DNA from: Hoeflea_A sp963921345
GTDB taxonomy: Bacteria > Pseudomonadota > Alphaproteobacteria > Rhizobiales > Rhizobiaceae
NCBI GenBank assembly: GCA_963921345.3
Contig: CAWUFE020000007.1
Coordinates: forward strand, 1,984,001 to 2,048,000
Reading direction: 5' to 3'
DNA length: 64,000 bases
Part shown: piece after piece, positions 1 through 8,605 of the stretch
How positions within the stretch are numbered: position 1 is the stretch's first letter
How the letters are laid out: every line of letters begins with the position of its first letter
Position numbers and translations under genes: made by a program
The notes under the pieces: generated by a model
Told to the model about the DNA's origin: nothing
Seen by the model: the letters and a program-made list of their open reading frames with translations, nothing else
The model's database searches: none

Positions 1-122
1 CGCGGTGCTTGCCTCCTCAGGCGTCGCGACGACGGCACGGCAGTGCTGGTGAGCGTCACCAGCGCCCAGGCGTCTCAGCTGTCGAACCGGGCGCTGCGGC
101 TGAGAAGAAGGAGGAACCGGGC
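1..122. other. Window edge; probable 3' end of an upstream phage gene
   Basis: No reading frame can be chosen with confidence. One + frame is open to a TGA at 50-52 and another to a TAA at 133-135. A GTG at 49 overlaps the first of these stops. These are probably the tails of preceding phage genes cut by the window edge. A strong GGAGG at about 110 belongs to the next gene, at 123. Confidence 0.3.
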
Positions 123-647
123 ATGCCAGACGTAAAGGGACACACCGGGCGAATGCCAAGACCCGACACCTATCAGTGCGCAACCTACCGTCCCGATCCT
201 GATCGGCCCCGCAGTCGTTTCAGCACGACCCTTTGTGTCACCGGCGATGACCTGGACGCCCTGATCCAAAAGCGCGGCCTCGATGAACAGCCGCGCGACG
301 GCTTTTGCGCGACGAGACCTGACGGGATCGGGATCGCGCCCACGACAAGGCGCCCGTATGAGAAGCCGCTTCACGACAAGCTGATATCGGACGGTTGCAC
401 GATTGCGACCCTGCACTATGCGATCTGGCTGGGCTTTCTGGCGCTGAAGGCCAGAACGGTCGAGCCTGAGGACGTCCTGGGAGATCGCGGCCTTGTCCAC
501 GAAATGGTGCATGTCATGCAGTTCGGCACCGACGATCCGACGACTTGCACACTCGAACAACTGGTGAGGATGGCGATGAAACTGGAACTCGCCATCCCCG
601 GACTGCCGCTTACGTCTCGTCAGTCTTGTCGCGAACGTCGGTCGTAG
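123..647 (+). CDS. Phage hypothetical protein (174 aa)
   Basis: I do not recognise the family. The start at 123 was chosen because GAAGGAGGAACC lies at ideal spacing before it. A longer in-frame start at 9 would overlap the preceding reading frames and gives a low-complexity Arg/Gly/Ala N-terminus. The C-terminal half looks globular: a hydrophobic stretch around residues 93-110, then acidic segments. It contains HEMVH (126-130), which formally fits the HExxH zinc-peptidase pattern, but no third ligand or supporting fold is visible, so no enzyme call is made. It stops 2 nt before the methyltransferase start and is surely co-transcribed with it. Its position in the Mu-like region suggests an early/middle accessory phage function. 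Confidence 0.6.
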   Translation: MPDVKGHTGRMPRPDTYQCATYRPDPDRPRSRFSTTLCVTGDDLDALIQKRGLDEQPRDGFCATRPDGIGIAPTTRRPYEKPLHDKLISDGCTIATLHYAIWLGFLALKARTVEPEDVLGDRGLVHEMVHVMQFGTDDPTTCTLEQLVRMAMKLELAIPGLPLTSRQSCRERRS

Positions 648-649
648 CG

Positions 650-1480
650 ATGACGGCGCTCGTCCATACCGGCGACCTTGCCGCCGACACCAGCGGTGAC
701 AGAGCCGCCGTCATAGGTGCCGCCACGCTGCATCACGGCGACTGTCTCGATCTGCTGCCGGCGATCGTGGCGCGGAACGGCCGGTTCGATCACGTGATCG
801 CCGATCCGCCTTACGAGGACGCCCTGCATGTTGCGGCCGCCAAGGGTTCGATCGCCCGCACCGATGGCCGCTACGCGCCGCGCGGCCCGCAATTCGCCGG
901 CATATCGGATATCCGCGATGAGGCCGCCGCGGCCATGGTGGCGGCGTCACGCGGCTGGGTGCTGGCCTTTTGCCTGGCCGGGGGCGTCGGCGCCTGGGAG
1001 ACGGCGCTCACGGCAGCCGGCGCGAAGTGGGACACGACGCTCGCCTGGGTCAAGCCCGACGCTGCCCCGCGTTTCAACGGCCAGGGTGCGGCGCGCGGCT
1101 TCGAGTGCATCTGCACCGCCTGGGCGGGCTCGGGCCACCGATCCTGGAACGGCGGCGGACGGCGCGGTGTGCTGGAGCATCTGACCGCCAAGGGCGGCCA
1201 CGAGACGGCCAAGCCGGTCGATCTGATGATGGCGCTGATCGCACTCTATACGCGTCCTGGCGATCTCGTCTGCGATCCTTTCATGGGGTCCGGCACCACC
1301 GGCGTCGCAGCACTTCGCCTCGGTCGGCGCTTCGTCGGCATCGAGAAGGACGAGGAACATTTCGCCACGGCCTGCGCGCGGATCGCCGCGACCGACGCCG
1401 CACCGATGCTGCCGTTCGAGGCAAGCAAGGCCGTCCAGGCGAGCCTTGAACTGGACAGCTTTGAGCTGGAGGCGTCATGA
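650..1480 (+). CDS. Phage DNA methyltransferase, beta class (N6-adenine/N4-cytosine)
   Basis: A predicted 276-aa S-adenosylmethionine-dependent DNA amino-methyltransferase. The catalytic motif IV is DPPY (residues 52-55). The SAM-binding motif is DPFMGSGTTG (209-218), followed by GRRFVGIEKDEEHF. The order, catalytic motif first and SAM motif last, is that of the beta class. There is no separate target-recognition insertion as in large enzymes and no adjacent restriction gene, so it is probably an orphan phage methyltransferase. Such enzymes usually protect phage DNA from host restriction or mark it. The ATG at 650 follows the previous stop by 2 nt, and the 3' end overlaps the Mor-like gene by 4 nt (ATGA), indicating coupled translation. 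Confidence 0.9.
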   Translation: MTALVHTGDLAADTSGDRAAVIGAATLHHGDCLDLLPAIVARNGRFDHVIADPPYEDALHVAAAKGSIARTDGRYAPRGPQFAGISDIRDEAAAAMVAASRGWVLAFCLAGGVGAWETALTAAGAKWDTTLAWVKPDAAPRFNGQGAARGFECICTAWAGSGHRSWNGGGRRGVLEHLTAKGGHETAKPVDLMMALIALYTRPGDLVCDPFMGSGTTGVAALRLGRRFVGIEKDEEHFATACARIAATDAAPMLPFEASKAVQASLELDSFELEAS

Positions 1481-1815
1481 CTGCATCGGACGATCTTCCC
1501 GGTGTGCTTGCCGAGATCGCGGCGGTGGCGGGCCGTGACGCGGCGCTCATGATCGCCTGGAAGCATGGCGGCGACGATGGCTGGGACGTTCCCCGGGGTG
1601 ATACGGCCGCAGCGGCTGAACTGGCGCGGCTGATCGGCAAGGGTCCGGCAGCAGGCATCATGCGGCGTTTCGGCGGCAACAGCGTCGCCGTTCCGCTGGC
1701 GCGCCGTCATCTGGCGCCGTGGCTTGCGGCCCGCGGCATGAACGCCACCGAGATCGCCACCGCCATGCGCATCACCCGCAGAACCGCAAGGCGCTACATG
1801 AAGGCATCGTCTTGA
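1477..1815 (+). CDS. Mor/C-family transcriptional activator (Mu-like middle/late activator)
   Basis: This 112-aa protein has the Mor layout: an N-terminal alpha-helical dimerisation half in which an aspartate/alanine-rich 'VLAEIAAVAG' repeat is followed by a second similar 'ELARLIGKGPAAGIMRRFGG' unit, and a C-terminal helix-turn-helix around residues 88-110 (NATEIATAMRITRRTARRY). In phage Mu, Mor activates the middle promoter and C the late promoters, both acting with host RNA polymerase. Its place immediately before the gp25-gp30 block suggests it activates the structural genes. It overlaps the methyltransferase by 4 nt. No candidate operator could be picked in the 93 nt that separate it from the next gene. 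Confidence 0.8.
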   Translation: MTASDDLPGVLAEIAAVAGRDAALMIAWKHGGDDGWDVPRGDTAAAAELARLIGKGPAAGIMRRFGGNSVAVPLARRHLAPWLAARGMNATEIATAMRITRRTARRYMKASS

Positions 1816-1908
1816 GACATCATTGCAGCGGACCATGGTCCGCTGCCCGGCAGACGCGTGGACAGGTAATGTGATCGGGAACCACTCACCCGTCGCCGGA
1901 GCTCGCCC

Positions 1909-2283
1909 ATGCAAATCACCGCCGAACACTGGCAGACCTTCGCCGCCATGATTGCCATCCTGGGCATTCTGGCCGGAGCCCGGGTATCGCTGCGCAAGCT
2001 GGGCTTTCTGCGTCCACCCGAACCGCCGGCAGCACCTGCGGCCTCCACGGAGATCGCCGAGCGGCTCGAGCGTCACGCCGAACGGCTGACGAAGCTGGAG
2101 GCGGCGGTGGTGGGGCTGGCGAGCCGCGACGACATTCACAAGCTGCAGATTGCGATCGAGCGCCAGGGCGGCGACATGCGCAAGCTGCAGACGGCCATCG
2201 AACACGATGCCAAGGCCGTCGATCAGCTGTCGGCCGCCATCACCCGCATCGAGGATCATCTCATGGGGGATGCGCGCCGATGA
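1909..2283 (+). CDS. DUF2730-type Mu-like phage protein (gp25-like)
   Basis: A 124-aa protein with one N-terminal membrane segment (about residues 8-27), a Pro/Ala hinge (36-46), and a long heptad-patterned coiled coil to the C-terminus, containing the repeated 'RLERHAERLTKLEAAV', 'KLQIAIERQG' and 'KLQTAIEHDA' elements. That arrangement and the position before gp26/gp27 match DUF2730 proteins of Mu-like phages. Their role is not established; a membrane-anchored accessory of lysis or head assembly is sometimes assumed. It overlaps the next gene by 4 nt. Confidence 0.8.
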   Translation: MQITAEHWQTFAAMIAILGILAGARVSLRKLGFLRPPEPPAAPAASTEIAERLERHAERLTKLEAAVVGLASRDDIHKLQIAIERQGGDMRKLQTAIEHDAKAVDQLSAAITRIEDHLMGDARR

Positions 2284-2594
2284 GCTATGCCGCCACGCTC
2301 GACGAACACCGTCGCCTCGCGATCCTGACCCATCTTTCGGCCTGCCTCGACTATGCCTCCAATTCGGAGATCCTGCTGGATGTGTGCAACGGCGTCGGCA
2401 TCACCACCAGCCGCGATCAGCTGACCGAAACGCTCGCCTGGCTGCGCGAACAGGATATGGTCTCGATCAAGGATCATGAAGGCTTCCTCATCGTCGAAGC
2501 GACGGCGCGCGGCGTCGACGTCGCCGAGGCGCGTGCGCGTCATCCGGGCGTCAAGCGCCCCGCGCCAAAACGCCCCGCGCCGAAGGGGCGGTGA
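2280..2594 (+). CDS. Mu-like phage winged-helix protein, VpaChn25_0724 type (gp26 position)
   Basis: This 104-aa protein resembles the small phage family that sits between gp25 and gp27 homologues in Mu-like phages. Residues 1-85 fit a winged helix: helices in 'RLAILTHLSACLDYASNSEILLD', a recognition-like helix 'SRDQLTETLAWLREQDM', then a beta-wing 'VSIKDHEGFLIVEATARG'. The tail is basic and has a short repeat of KRPAP. The fold suggests nucleic-acid binding or a structural use of that fold. It overlaps the preceding gene by 4 nt (ATGA) and ends 1 nt before the DUF3486 gene. Confidence 0.8.
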   Translation: MSYAATLDEHRRLAILTHLSACLDYASNSEILLDVCNGVGITTSRDQLTETLAWLREQDMVSIKDHEGFLIVEATARGVDVAEARARHPGVKRPAPKRPAPKGR

Positions 2595-2595
2595 C

Positions 2596-3135
2596 ATGCC
2601 GCAACCCCGCAAGATTGATCTGCTTCCGCAAGAACTGCGCCTGTGGCTTCAGGAAGAACTCAAGGCGCGCGGCTTTGGCGGCTATGATGATCTCACGGAG
2701 GCTCTGAATGGTAGGCTTGAGGAGGAGGGCCTGGAATTGCGGCTCGGCCGCTCGGCCGTCTATGCCTATGGTCATGAGTTTCGGGAATACGCGGTCTCGC
2801 AGGAACGCGCCCAGAACGAGATACGCCTGTTCCTCGAGGAGGCCAGCCTGAAGGAGGAGGTCGATGTGACCTCCGCGCTGTTCCAGCAACTGACAACCCT
2901 GCAATGGCGGCTGCAGATGATGCTGGCCGATCCCGACAATCTGCCGGATCCGCGCGGCATGAAGGACCTGACCACGGCGCTCAACAACCTGATCCGCTCG
3001 ACCAGCCTGCGCAACGGCATCCTGAAGGCCGAACAGGCCAGGCAGTCGGAGCGGCTGGAACAGGCCGTCGAGGCCGGCGAGATCGACCAGGTCGCCGCCC
3101 GCAAGGCGCGCGAGATCATGGGCTTCGGCGCATGA
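2596..3135 (+). CDS. DUF3486 family phage protein (Mu gp27-like, terminase-small position)
   Basis: The 179-aa product starts at the ATG at 2596, one nt after the previous stop. A longer reading frame begins at 2476 but overlaps that gene out of frame. The sequence has the DUF3486 hallmarks: an N-terminal DNA-binding-like segment 'KIDLLPQELRLWLQEELKARGFGGYDDL', the conserved 'LGRSAVYAYGHEF', then a long helical region. Its fixed location directly before the terminase large subunit supports a role in packaging, possibly as the small terminase or a packaging co-factor. The stop codon overlaps the start of the terminase gene (ATGA). Confidence 0.85.
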   Translation: MPQPRKIDLLPQELRLWLQEELKARGFGGYDDLTEALNGRLEEEGLELRLGRSAVYAYGHEFREYAVSQERAQNEIRLFLEEASLKEEVDVTSALFQQLTTLQWRLQMMLADPDNLPDPRGMKDLTTALNNLIRSTSLRNGILKAEQARQSERLEQAVEAGEIDQVAARKAREIMGFGA

Positions 3136-4610
3136 CCGTCCACGCCCCGGTCATCGATTTCCTGCCGTACCAGAAGGCGTGGATGAACGACCCGTCACGC
3201 TTCAAGATCGGCATGATCACCCGGCGCGGCGGCAAGACCTTTGCCACCGTGGGCGAGGCGGTCGACGACTGCATCAATGCGGAGATCGAGCGCCGCAAGA
3301 CGCGCTGGACGATCCTGAGCCGATCCGAGGCCACGGCCCGCGAGGCCGTCGACGAGGCGGCCCGGCCGATGACCAGCGCCTGGTACGAGGTCTATTCGAC
3401 CCTGGCCAGACGCGGCCGGCCGGAATTCAGCGAGGAGGACTTCGTCGTCCCGGCTCATACAAGGCAACTGATCCAGATGGGCCAGGTCTTCGAGGTCCAT
3501 GTCGAGCAGGCCACCTACAAGGCGCAGGAAGTGCGCTTTCCCGGCGGCTCAAGGATCACCGCGATCTCCGCCTCGCCGCACGCCGCACGCGGCTTTGGCG
3601 GCAACCTGATCCTCGACGAGTTCGCCTTCCACCAGGACAGCCGCCGCATCTGGGGCGCCGCCTTTCCGGTCGCCGCGCGCGGCAGGCACAAGATCCGCAT
3701 CATCTCGACCCCGAACGGCAAGGGCAACAAGTTCTACGAGATCATGACCACGCCGGACAATGGCTGGTCGAAGCACCATGTCGACATTCATGAGGCCGTC
3801 GAACAGGGCCTCGACGTCGATCCGGAAGAACTGCGCAGGGCGCTCAACGACGAAGACGTCTGGGCGCAGGAGTTCATGCTCAAATGGATGGAGGCCGCCA
3901 GTGCGTGGCTCACCCATGAACTGATCTCGTCCTGCGAGGACCCGCGCGCCGGTCACCCCGAGGCCTATGCCGGCGGCCTGTGCTTCGTCGGCGTCGATAT
4001 CGCGGCAAGGAACGACCTGTTCGTGATCTGGGTCGCCGAGATGGTCGGCGGCCAGTTGATCACCCGGGAAATCATCACGGATCGCAAGATCAGCTTCGCA
4101 CGCCAGGACGATCTGCTGGCTGACGTGTTCCGCCGCTATCGCGTGGTGCGTTGCTGCATGGACCAGACCGGCATGGGCGAAAAGCCGGTCGAGGATGCCA
4201 GGAGGGCGCATGGGACAAGCCGTGTCGACGGCATCCTGTTCAGCGTCACGTCCAAGCTGGACCTGGCGATCGGCATGAAGGATCGCATGGAAGAACGCGG
4301 CCTGCTCATTCCCGAAGGCGATCCCCTGCTGCGCGCCGACCTGCATGCGATCAAGTCGGTCACGGGCGCGACCGGAATCCGCCGCCTGATTGCCGATGGC
4401 GACACGGATGGTCATGCCGACCGGTTCTGGGCCGCCGCACTGGCCTGCGCGGCCGCGGGCTCGACCGCGGGCCCCTTCGAGATGCGGGTGGGGCCGCAAC
4501 TGGCCAGCGCCGCACTCGGCGGTGGGCCGGGAGCCGCGGCGGGCTACCGTGTCGATCCGCATCTCAACATCGTCCGCTCGCCGCTGGCGGGCCCTGTCGG
4601 CTGGAGGTGA
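3132..4610 (+). CDS. Phage terminase large subunit (Mu gp28-like)
   Basis: A 492-aa DNA-packaging motor with an N-terminal ATPase and a C-terminal nuclease. Visible motifs: a deviant Walker A, RRGGKT (31-36); Walker B with catalytic carboxylate, LILDEFAF (159-166); the coupling motif ISTPNG (191-196); the nuclease-domain strand VGVDIAARND (286-295) with its first acidic residue; and a second acidic strand CCMDQTGMGE (341-350). A third conserved region near the C-terminus (DGHADRFWAAALA) carries the last metal-binding Asp. The ATG at 3132 is used because of the 4-nt overlap with the DUF3486 gene. The length is normal for Mu-like terminases, so the gene appears intact although the phage is incomplete. 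Confidence 0.93.
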   Translation: MTVHAPVIDFLPYQKAWMNDPSRFKIGMITRRGGKTFATVGEAVDDCINAEIERRKTRWTILSRSEATAREAVDEAARPMTSAWYEVYSTLARRGRPEFSEEDFVVPAHTRQLIQMGQVFEVHVEQATYKAQEVRFPGGSRITAISASPHAARGFGGNLILDEFAFHQDSRRIWGAAFPVAARGRHKIRIISTPNGKGNKFYEIMTTPDNGWSKHHVDIHEAVEQGLDVDPEELRRALNDEDVWAQEFMLKWMEAASAWLTHELISSCEDPRAGHPEAYAGGLCFVGVDIAARNDLFVIWVAEMVGGQLITREIITDRKISFARQDDLLADVFRRYRVVRCCMDQTGMGEKPVEDARRAHGTSRVDGILFSVTSKLDLAIGMKDRMEERGLLIPEGDPLLRADLHAIKSVTGATGIRRLIADGDTDGHADRFWAAALACAAAGSTAGPFEMRVGPQLASAALGGGPGAAAGYRVDPHLNIVRSPLAGPVGWR

Positions 4611-4616
4611 CGCGCC

Positions 4617-6158
4617 ATGGATACCAGGGACACCGAGATCCCCAAACGCCCCGATACCGAAGAACAGACCGCGCCGCAACTGACCGCGCGGCTGGGCGGC
4701 CTCGGCGTCTGGGGCCAGACCGCCGGCTGGCTGGAGGGCCTGGGATCGGGCCTTGCCGGAACGGCCGGCGGCTTCACGGCGGAAGCGTTTGGCGATAATG
4801 CCGCGATCGACGCCGCCGAGATCGCGCTCACCGACAGCAAGGTGTCGGCCGTGCTGGGCCAGCGCATCGACGGGCTGCTGGCGGCACCGCTGATGATCGA
4901 GCCCGCCAGCGACACCCCACTGGACGTGGCGGCCGCCGACGATCTGCGCGCACAGTTGCAGGCCATCGACATGAACCGTGTCAGCCGCGCACTCCTGCAC
5001 GCGATCTGGTATGGCTACGCCCTCAGCGAGTGCCTGTGGGCAATCGACGGCCGGCGGGTGCGGCTCGTCGACATCCGCAGCCGCGATCCGCGCCTCATCC
5101 GCTACGACTGGACCACGCTGGAACCGCTGTTGGTGACGCGCGGCCAGCCCGGCGGCATCACGCTGCCGCCGGCCAAATACATCCTGCATCGCAACCCGCC
5201 GCGCCATGGCGGGCAGCCCTTCGGGCTCGGCGCCGCGCACTGGTGCATCTGGCCGGTCTGGCTCAAGCGGCAGGCGATGCGCATGTGGTCGGTGGCGCTG
5301 GAGAAGTTCGGCACGCCGACGCTGGTGGGCAAACACTTGCGCGATGCCCCCAAAAGCCAGGTGGACGCATTGCTGGCCACGATGGCCGCGGCGATCAGCG
5401 CCAGTTGCATCGCCCTTCCCGACGACCAGGACGTGCAGATCCTGGCCGCCGCGAAATCCGGCACATCGGGCGGCTCGGGTGGTTCCGGCGGCGGCGACTT
5501 CAAGGCCATGGTCGCCGCCCTCGACCGCATGATAGCAGAGGCCGTCGTCGGCCAGCACGCAACCTCCGAAATCGGCCAGCACGTGGGCACCGCGCAGGTC
5601 CAGAACGAAACACTCCAGGCGCTGATCGCCAGCGACGAACACAGGCTCTCCGAATGCCTGCGCTCCACCGTGGCGACATGGCTCACCGCCTGGAACTTCC
5701 CGGGCGCCGCCGTCCCGCGCCTGCGACGCGACACCGCGCCGTCCGAGGACCTGGAAGCCCGCGCCCGACGCGACCTCTATATCGCAAAGGCGTCCGGCCG
5801 AAGACCCGCGGCCGACTATGTCGAGGAGGTCTATGGCGGCACATGGGAAGAGGCCGCACCAGACCCCGGTGCGGACCCCGCCAGGTTCGCGGCGGCCGCC
5901 GCTCCGACCGACGCAATCGCCGGCCTCGTCAATCACCTCATCGGCGAGGACATCGCGCTCGAGGCCGCCGCAGCAACCGTGCTGCCCGTCGAAGAGGCGA
6001 TCGCCGGGGCGACATCGCTCGAGGACCTGCGCACCAGGCTCGACCGCATCGCACAGGCACCGCCGCCGGACGCACTGGCACAGCTCTACGCCCGCGCCGA
6101 CTTCATCGCGGGCATGGCAGGCAACGCCGGCGTTCCGCTGGCCGACGAAGAAACCTGA
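4617..6158 (+). CDS. Phage portal protein, DUF935 (Mu gp29-like)
   Basis: This 513-aa protein is the portal of the capsid vertex, through which DNA is packaged and ejected. The DUF935 pattern is visible in the N-terminal half ('DSKVSAVLGQRIDGLLA', 'LLHAIWYGYALSECLW', 'RDPRLIRYDW') and the middle ('RHGGQPFGLGAAHWCIWPVWLKR', 'WSVALEKFGTPTLVGK'). A Gly/Ser linker with GGSGGSGGG lies near residues 285-294, before the C-terminal helical crown region. It starts 6 nt after the terminase, and its stop overlaps the next start by one nt. The length is close to Mu gp29 homologues and no lesion is seen. Confidence 0.9.
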   Translation: MDTRDTEIPKRPDTEEQTAPQLTARLGGLGVWGQTAGWLEGLGSGLAGTAGGFTAEAFGDNAAIDAAEIALTDSKVSAVLGQRIDGLLAAPLMIEPASDTPLDVAAADDLRAQLQAIDMNRVSRALLHAIWYGYALSECLWAIDGRRVRLVDIRSRDPRLIRYDWTTLEPLLVTRGQPGGITLPPAKYILHRNPPRHGGQPFGLGAAHWCIWPVWLKRQAMRMWSVALEKFGTPTLVGKHLRDAPKSQVDALLATMAAAISASCIALPDDQDVQILAAAKSGTSGGSGGSGGGDFKAMVAALDRMIAEAVVGQHATSEIGQHVGTAQVQNETLQALIASDEHRLSECLRSTVATWLTAWNFPGAAVPRLRRDTAPSEDLEARARRDLYIAKASGRRPAADYVEEVYGGTWEEAAPDPGADPARFAAAAAPTDAIAGLVNHLIGEDIALEAAAATVLPVEEAIAGATSLEDLRTRLDRIAQAPPPDALAQLYARADFIAGMAGNAGVPLADEET

Positions 6159-7552
6159 TGGCCGATCCGATCGATCTCAGCCCCCCTGTGACGGCTATCG
6201 GCCTCGATCCCCAGGAGGCCATCGAGTTCTTCCGATCCAAGGGATACGCACCGCCCGAAAGCCGGTTTTCCTATCGCGACTGGTTCGGCGCATCACACGC
6301 CCGCGGCTTCGTCGTCGCCAAGGTCATGCAGGACGATCTGCTCGCAACCATCCGTGAGGCCGTCGATGACAGCCTCGCAAAGGGCCTGACCCTGGACAAC
6401 TTCAACGACACGCTCATCCCCAAGCTCAAGGCCGCCGGCTGGTGGGGCCAGCAGACCATGCGCGATCCGATCACCGGCGAAACGCGAACCGTCCAGCTCG
6501 GCTCGAAGCGCCGCCTCGCCGTCATCTTCGACACGAACCTGAGAACCTCATACGCAGCCGGCAAATGGACCCGCATCCAGCGTACCAGGGACCTGCTGCC
6601 CTACCTGCTCTATACACAGCTCCAGAGGGTCACCAAGCGCGAGGCCCACACACGCTTCCACCGCCTGGTCCTGCCCGCCGATCATCCGCTGTGGGCCACC
6701 CACTACCCGCCCAACGGATATTACTGCGCCTGCACCGTGCGCCAGATGAGCAAGGGCATGCTGGACAACGAGGGGATCGCCGTCTCGGCCGAACCGCCGA
6801 TCAAGTACAAGACCTGGACCGATCCACGAACCGGCCGCCGGCTGAGGGTCCCCGAAGGCATCACACCGGGCTTCGACACCAATCCCGGAGCCACCTTCCT
6901 CGCTGACCAGGGCCGCCATGACCGGATCGCGGGTGACCTCACGCCGGAAGCCCGAGGCATCGAACTGGGCCTCATCAACGAAGCGCGATCACGAGGGCTG
7001 CGGACCGGAAACGAACACCTCGCGGCCATCGACCTCGCCGCCGCCAACCCGGTGCCCGGCGGCAACGCCGCGCCGGCGGGATGGGTGAGTGGTGAGCGGG
7101 ACAGGGTCGGAGCCTCGCAGGATATGGGCCAGGCAATAAGGGAACCGGCTCGCCGCATCGGGTTTGTTCACAACCACCCCGACTCCGTTGCCCTGTCTTC
7201 CGCCGACCTGGAACTGCTGGAAACCAGACCCGGCCTCGTGCGTGTCGTCGCCGTGGGCCATGATGGCTCGCTCTACCGCGCCAGCGATCCCACACCCGGC
7301 CTCGGCTACACCGCCAAACGTCTCCATGATCTGGCATTCCTGCGGATCACCGAGGAAGCCGCCGAGCTCGACATGGATGCCCGCGCCATGCGGCGACTGG
7401 CATCCCACGCCGCAGCAAGCGCGCTGGACCGGGCAGGTTACGTCAGCTATGCTCACGCCATCGCCGGGGGCAGCCGGGTAAACCTGAAGCGGTTCGGCGA
7501 GGACCGTCTCGAACAACTGATCGTGGGGCTTGTCAAATGGCTGGGGTCCTGA
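6158..7552 (+). CDS. MuF-type minor head protein fused to a JAMM/MPN-like domain
   Basis: The first 260 of 464 residues are a phage Mu F/SPP1 gp7-type head morphogenesis protein: 'FDTNLRTSYAAGKW' (124-137), 'VTKREAHTRFHRLVLPADHPLWATHYPPNGYYCACTVRQ' split around residues 158-196, with the paired cysteines C190/C192. After about residue 300 the sequence changes character and shows IGFVHNHPDSVALSSAD (334-350), an HxHP...S..D signature like JAMM/RadC metallopeptidase folds, with one residue fewer than usual between P and S. E313 could be the upstream glutamate. MuF proteins with exchangeable C-terminal toxin domains are a known polymorphic family of temperate phages, so this may be a MuF effector. 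The start at 6158 overlaps the portal stop by one nt; the longer out-of-frame reading upstream is discarded. Confidence 0.85.
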   Translation: MADPIDLSPPVTAIGLDPQEAIEFFRSKGYAPPESRFSYRDWFGASHARGFVVAKVMQDDLLATIREAVDDSLAKGLTLDNFNDTLIPKLKAAGWWGQQTMRDPITGETRTVQLGSKRRLAVIFDTNLRTSYAAGKWTRIQRTRDLLPYLLYTQLQRVTKREAHTRFHRLVLPADHPLWATHYPPNGYYCACTVRQMSKGMLDNEGIAVSAEPPIKYKTWTDPRTGRRLRVPEGITPGFDTNPGATFLADQGRHDRIAGDLTPEARGIELGLINEARSRGLRTGNEHLAAIDLAAANPVPGGNAAPAGWVSGERDRVGASQDMGQAIREPARRIGFVHNHPDSVALSSADLELLETRPGLVRVVAVGHDGSLYRASDPTPGLGYTAKRLHDLAFLRITEEAAELDMDARAMRRLASHAAASALDRAGYVSYAHAIAGGSRVNLKRFGEDRLEQLIVGLVKWLGS

Positions 7553-8052
7553 CTTGGGAAGAGCGACAAAAGCACGACCTCACCGACGCCGATCCGCGCG
7601 ACCGTGAGAACCTCGACCACCGTTTGTTTGGAGATTACCTCTGCGATCATGCGCCGGGCCAGTCAGTGGACTGGTTGCGCCAGACGCTCAAAAACGGTCC
7701 GCCCGCAAGCGGATCCGGGTTTGCCCTGGAATTGCGCGGCGCGATCGCAGGGGCCAGGGGCGGCCTTCTGTTCCCACATGGCGACGGCCTGCCGGAGCCC
7801 GCAGACATTCACCGGCTGCGCGATAGCGTGCGCGAGGCCATCGCCTGCATCACCGCTTGGATCAAAACCCACGGCGTCGAGAGCCTTGATACTTCAGCCG
7901 AAGATGCTGCCGCCCGGTCTGGCTGGCCAGACGCCACCGGCAAGGGCTGGATACCGCCTTGGGATATCCTCGGCATCGAGCAACCCAGCTGGTGGGCAGG
8001 TGCCGAAAAAAGCCGGACCGAAGCCGATGCGAAACGGGACAGTTATGCTTGA
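7537..8052 (+). CDS. Unknown protein overlapping the MuF-JAMM gene; candidate immunity protein
   Basis: A 171-aa acidic, soluble-looking protein of no family I recognise. It has no signal peptide or membrane segment and carries several tryptophans in the C-terminal third ('DATGKGWIPPWDILGIEQPSWWAG'). It overlaps the 3' end of the MuF fusion gene by 16 nt, so its translation is coupled to that gene. A small acidic gene immediately behind a polymorphic-toxin gene is the usual place for a cognate immunity protein. That role is inferred from position only. Alternatively it is an unrelated phage accessory gene. It overlaps the next gene by 8 nt. Confidence 0.6.
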   Translation: MAGVLTWEERQKHDLTDADPRDRENLDHRLFGDYLCDHAPGQSVDWLRQTLKNGPPASGSGFALELRGAIAGARGGLLFPHGDGLPEPADIHRLRDSVREAIACITAWIKTHGVESLDTSAEDAAARSGWPDATGKGWIPPWDILGIEQPSWWAGAEKSRTEADAKRDSYA

Positions 8053-8602
8053 TATCGCGTCCTCCATTGACAAAGGCTTTACCCATATCGGTTCGTACCC
8101 GCAGGTCCCCATGATCTTTTTTCCGGTGGATGATTTTACGGCCCATCGTGACCGGCTCTTCGGAAAAATGAATTCGCGGCTCAGGGCTATTGAAAGCGAT
8201 GTTGCGGAATGGACAGAGTCCGGCCAGAAGGATGATGCCGCATTGGCTGCGCGCATCGAGGCCTCGCCCAACCAATTGACGCCGAGAGACGTCCAGCGCC
8301 TTTTGTATCTGTCAGAATTCATGGATCGTCACGCGCTGGAGGTGACCGACGGTGCGGTAAAATTTATTCGGTTTTTCCGCAAGAAAGAACGGCAATGGCG
8401 CAGACTTGGCGAAACGAGATCGTCGGACTTCCTGAGAGAATACGCAAGTCGCTACGAGGCCATGGAGAGGGCTCGCACCGATTTTCTTACAGACCGATCT
8501 GACCTTTACCGGGCGCTGGCAAGCCGACATGACCCTCGAAACAAAAGAAGCAGGGTCTTTGAAACAGCATCTGACCTCATTGCAGATCTGAATTCCGCCT
8601 GA
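8045..8602 (+). CDS. Unknown protein paired with a RelE/ParE-type toxin; candidate non-canonical antitoxin
   Basis: A 185-aa mostly helical protein. The ATG at 8045 overlaps the previous stop by 8 nt; the reading frame is open further upstream but only through the previous gene. The centre is rich in Arg/Lys and Glu ('FIRFFRKKERQWRRLG'). The last residues, VFETASDLIADLNSA, resemble the C-terminal toxin-binding tails of RelB-like antitoxins ('sAeeLiaDL'). It ends 3 nt before the toxin gene, the usual antitoxin-first order. It is more than twice the length of ordinary antitoxins and no RHH, HTH or AbrB motif is apparent, so the antitoxin role is an inference. Confidence 0.6.
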   Translation: MLDIASSIDKGFTHIGSYPQVPMIFFPVDDFTAHRDRLFGKMNSRLRAIESDVAEWTESGQKDDAALAARIEASPNQLTPRDVQRLLYLSEFMDRHALEVTDGAVKFIRFFRKKERQWRRLGETRSSDFLREYASRYEAMERARTDFLTDRSDLYRALASRHDPRNKRSRVFETASDLIADLNSA

Positions 8603-8605
8603 CAG

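Noticed and set aside
498..512. HEMVH (HExxH) in the first phage protein as a metalloprotease site
   Set aside because: No third zinc ligand, no supporting fold or signal; a five-residue pattern can occur by chance.
3549..5936. A 795-codon minus-strand frame across terminase and portal genes
   Set aside because: Shadow of two well-supported phage genes; no recognisable domain, and it crosses a real gene boundary.
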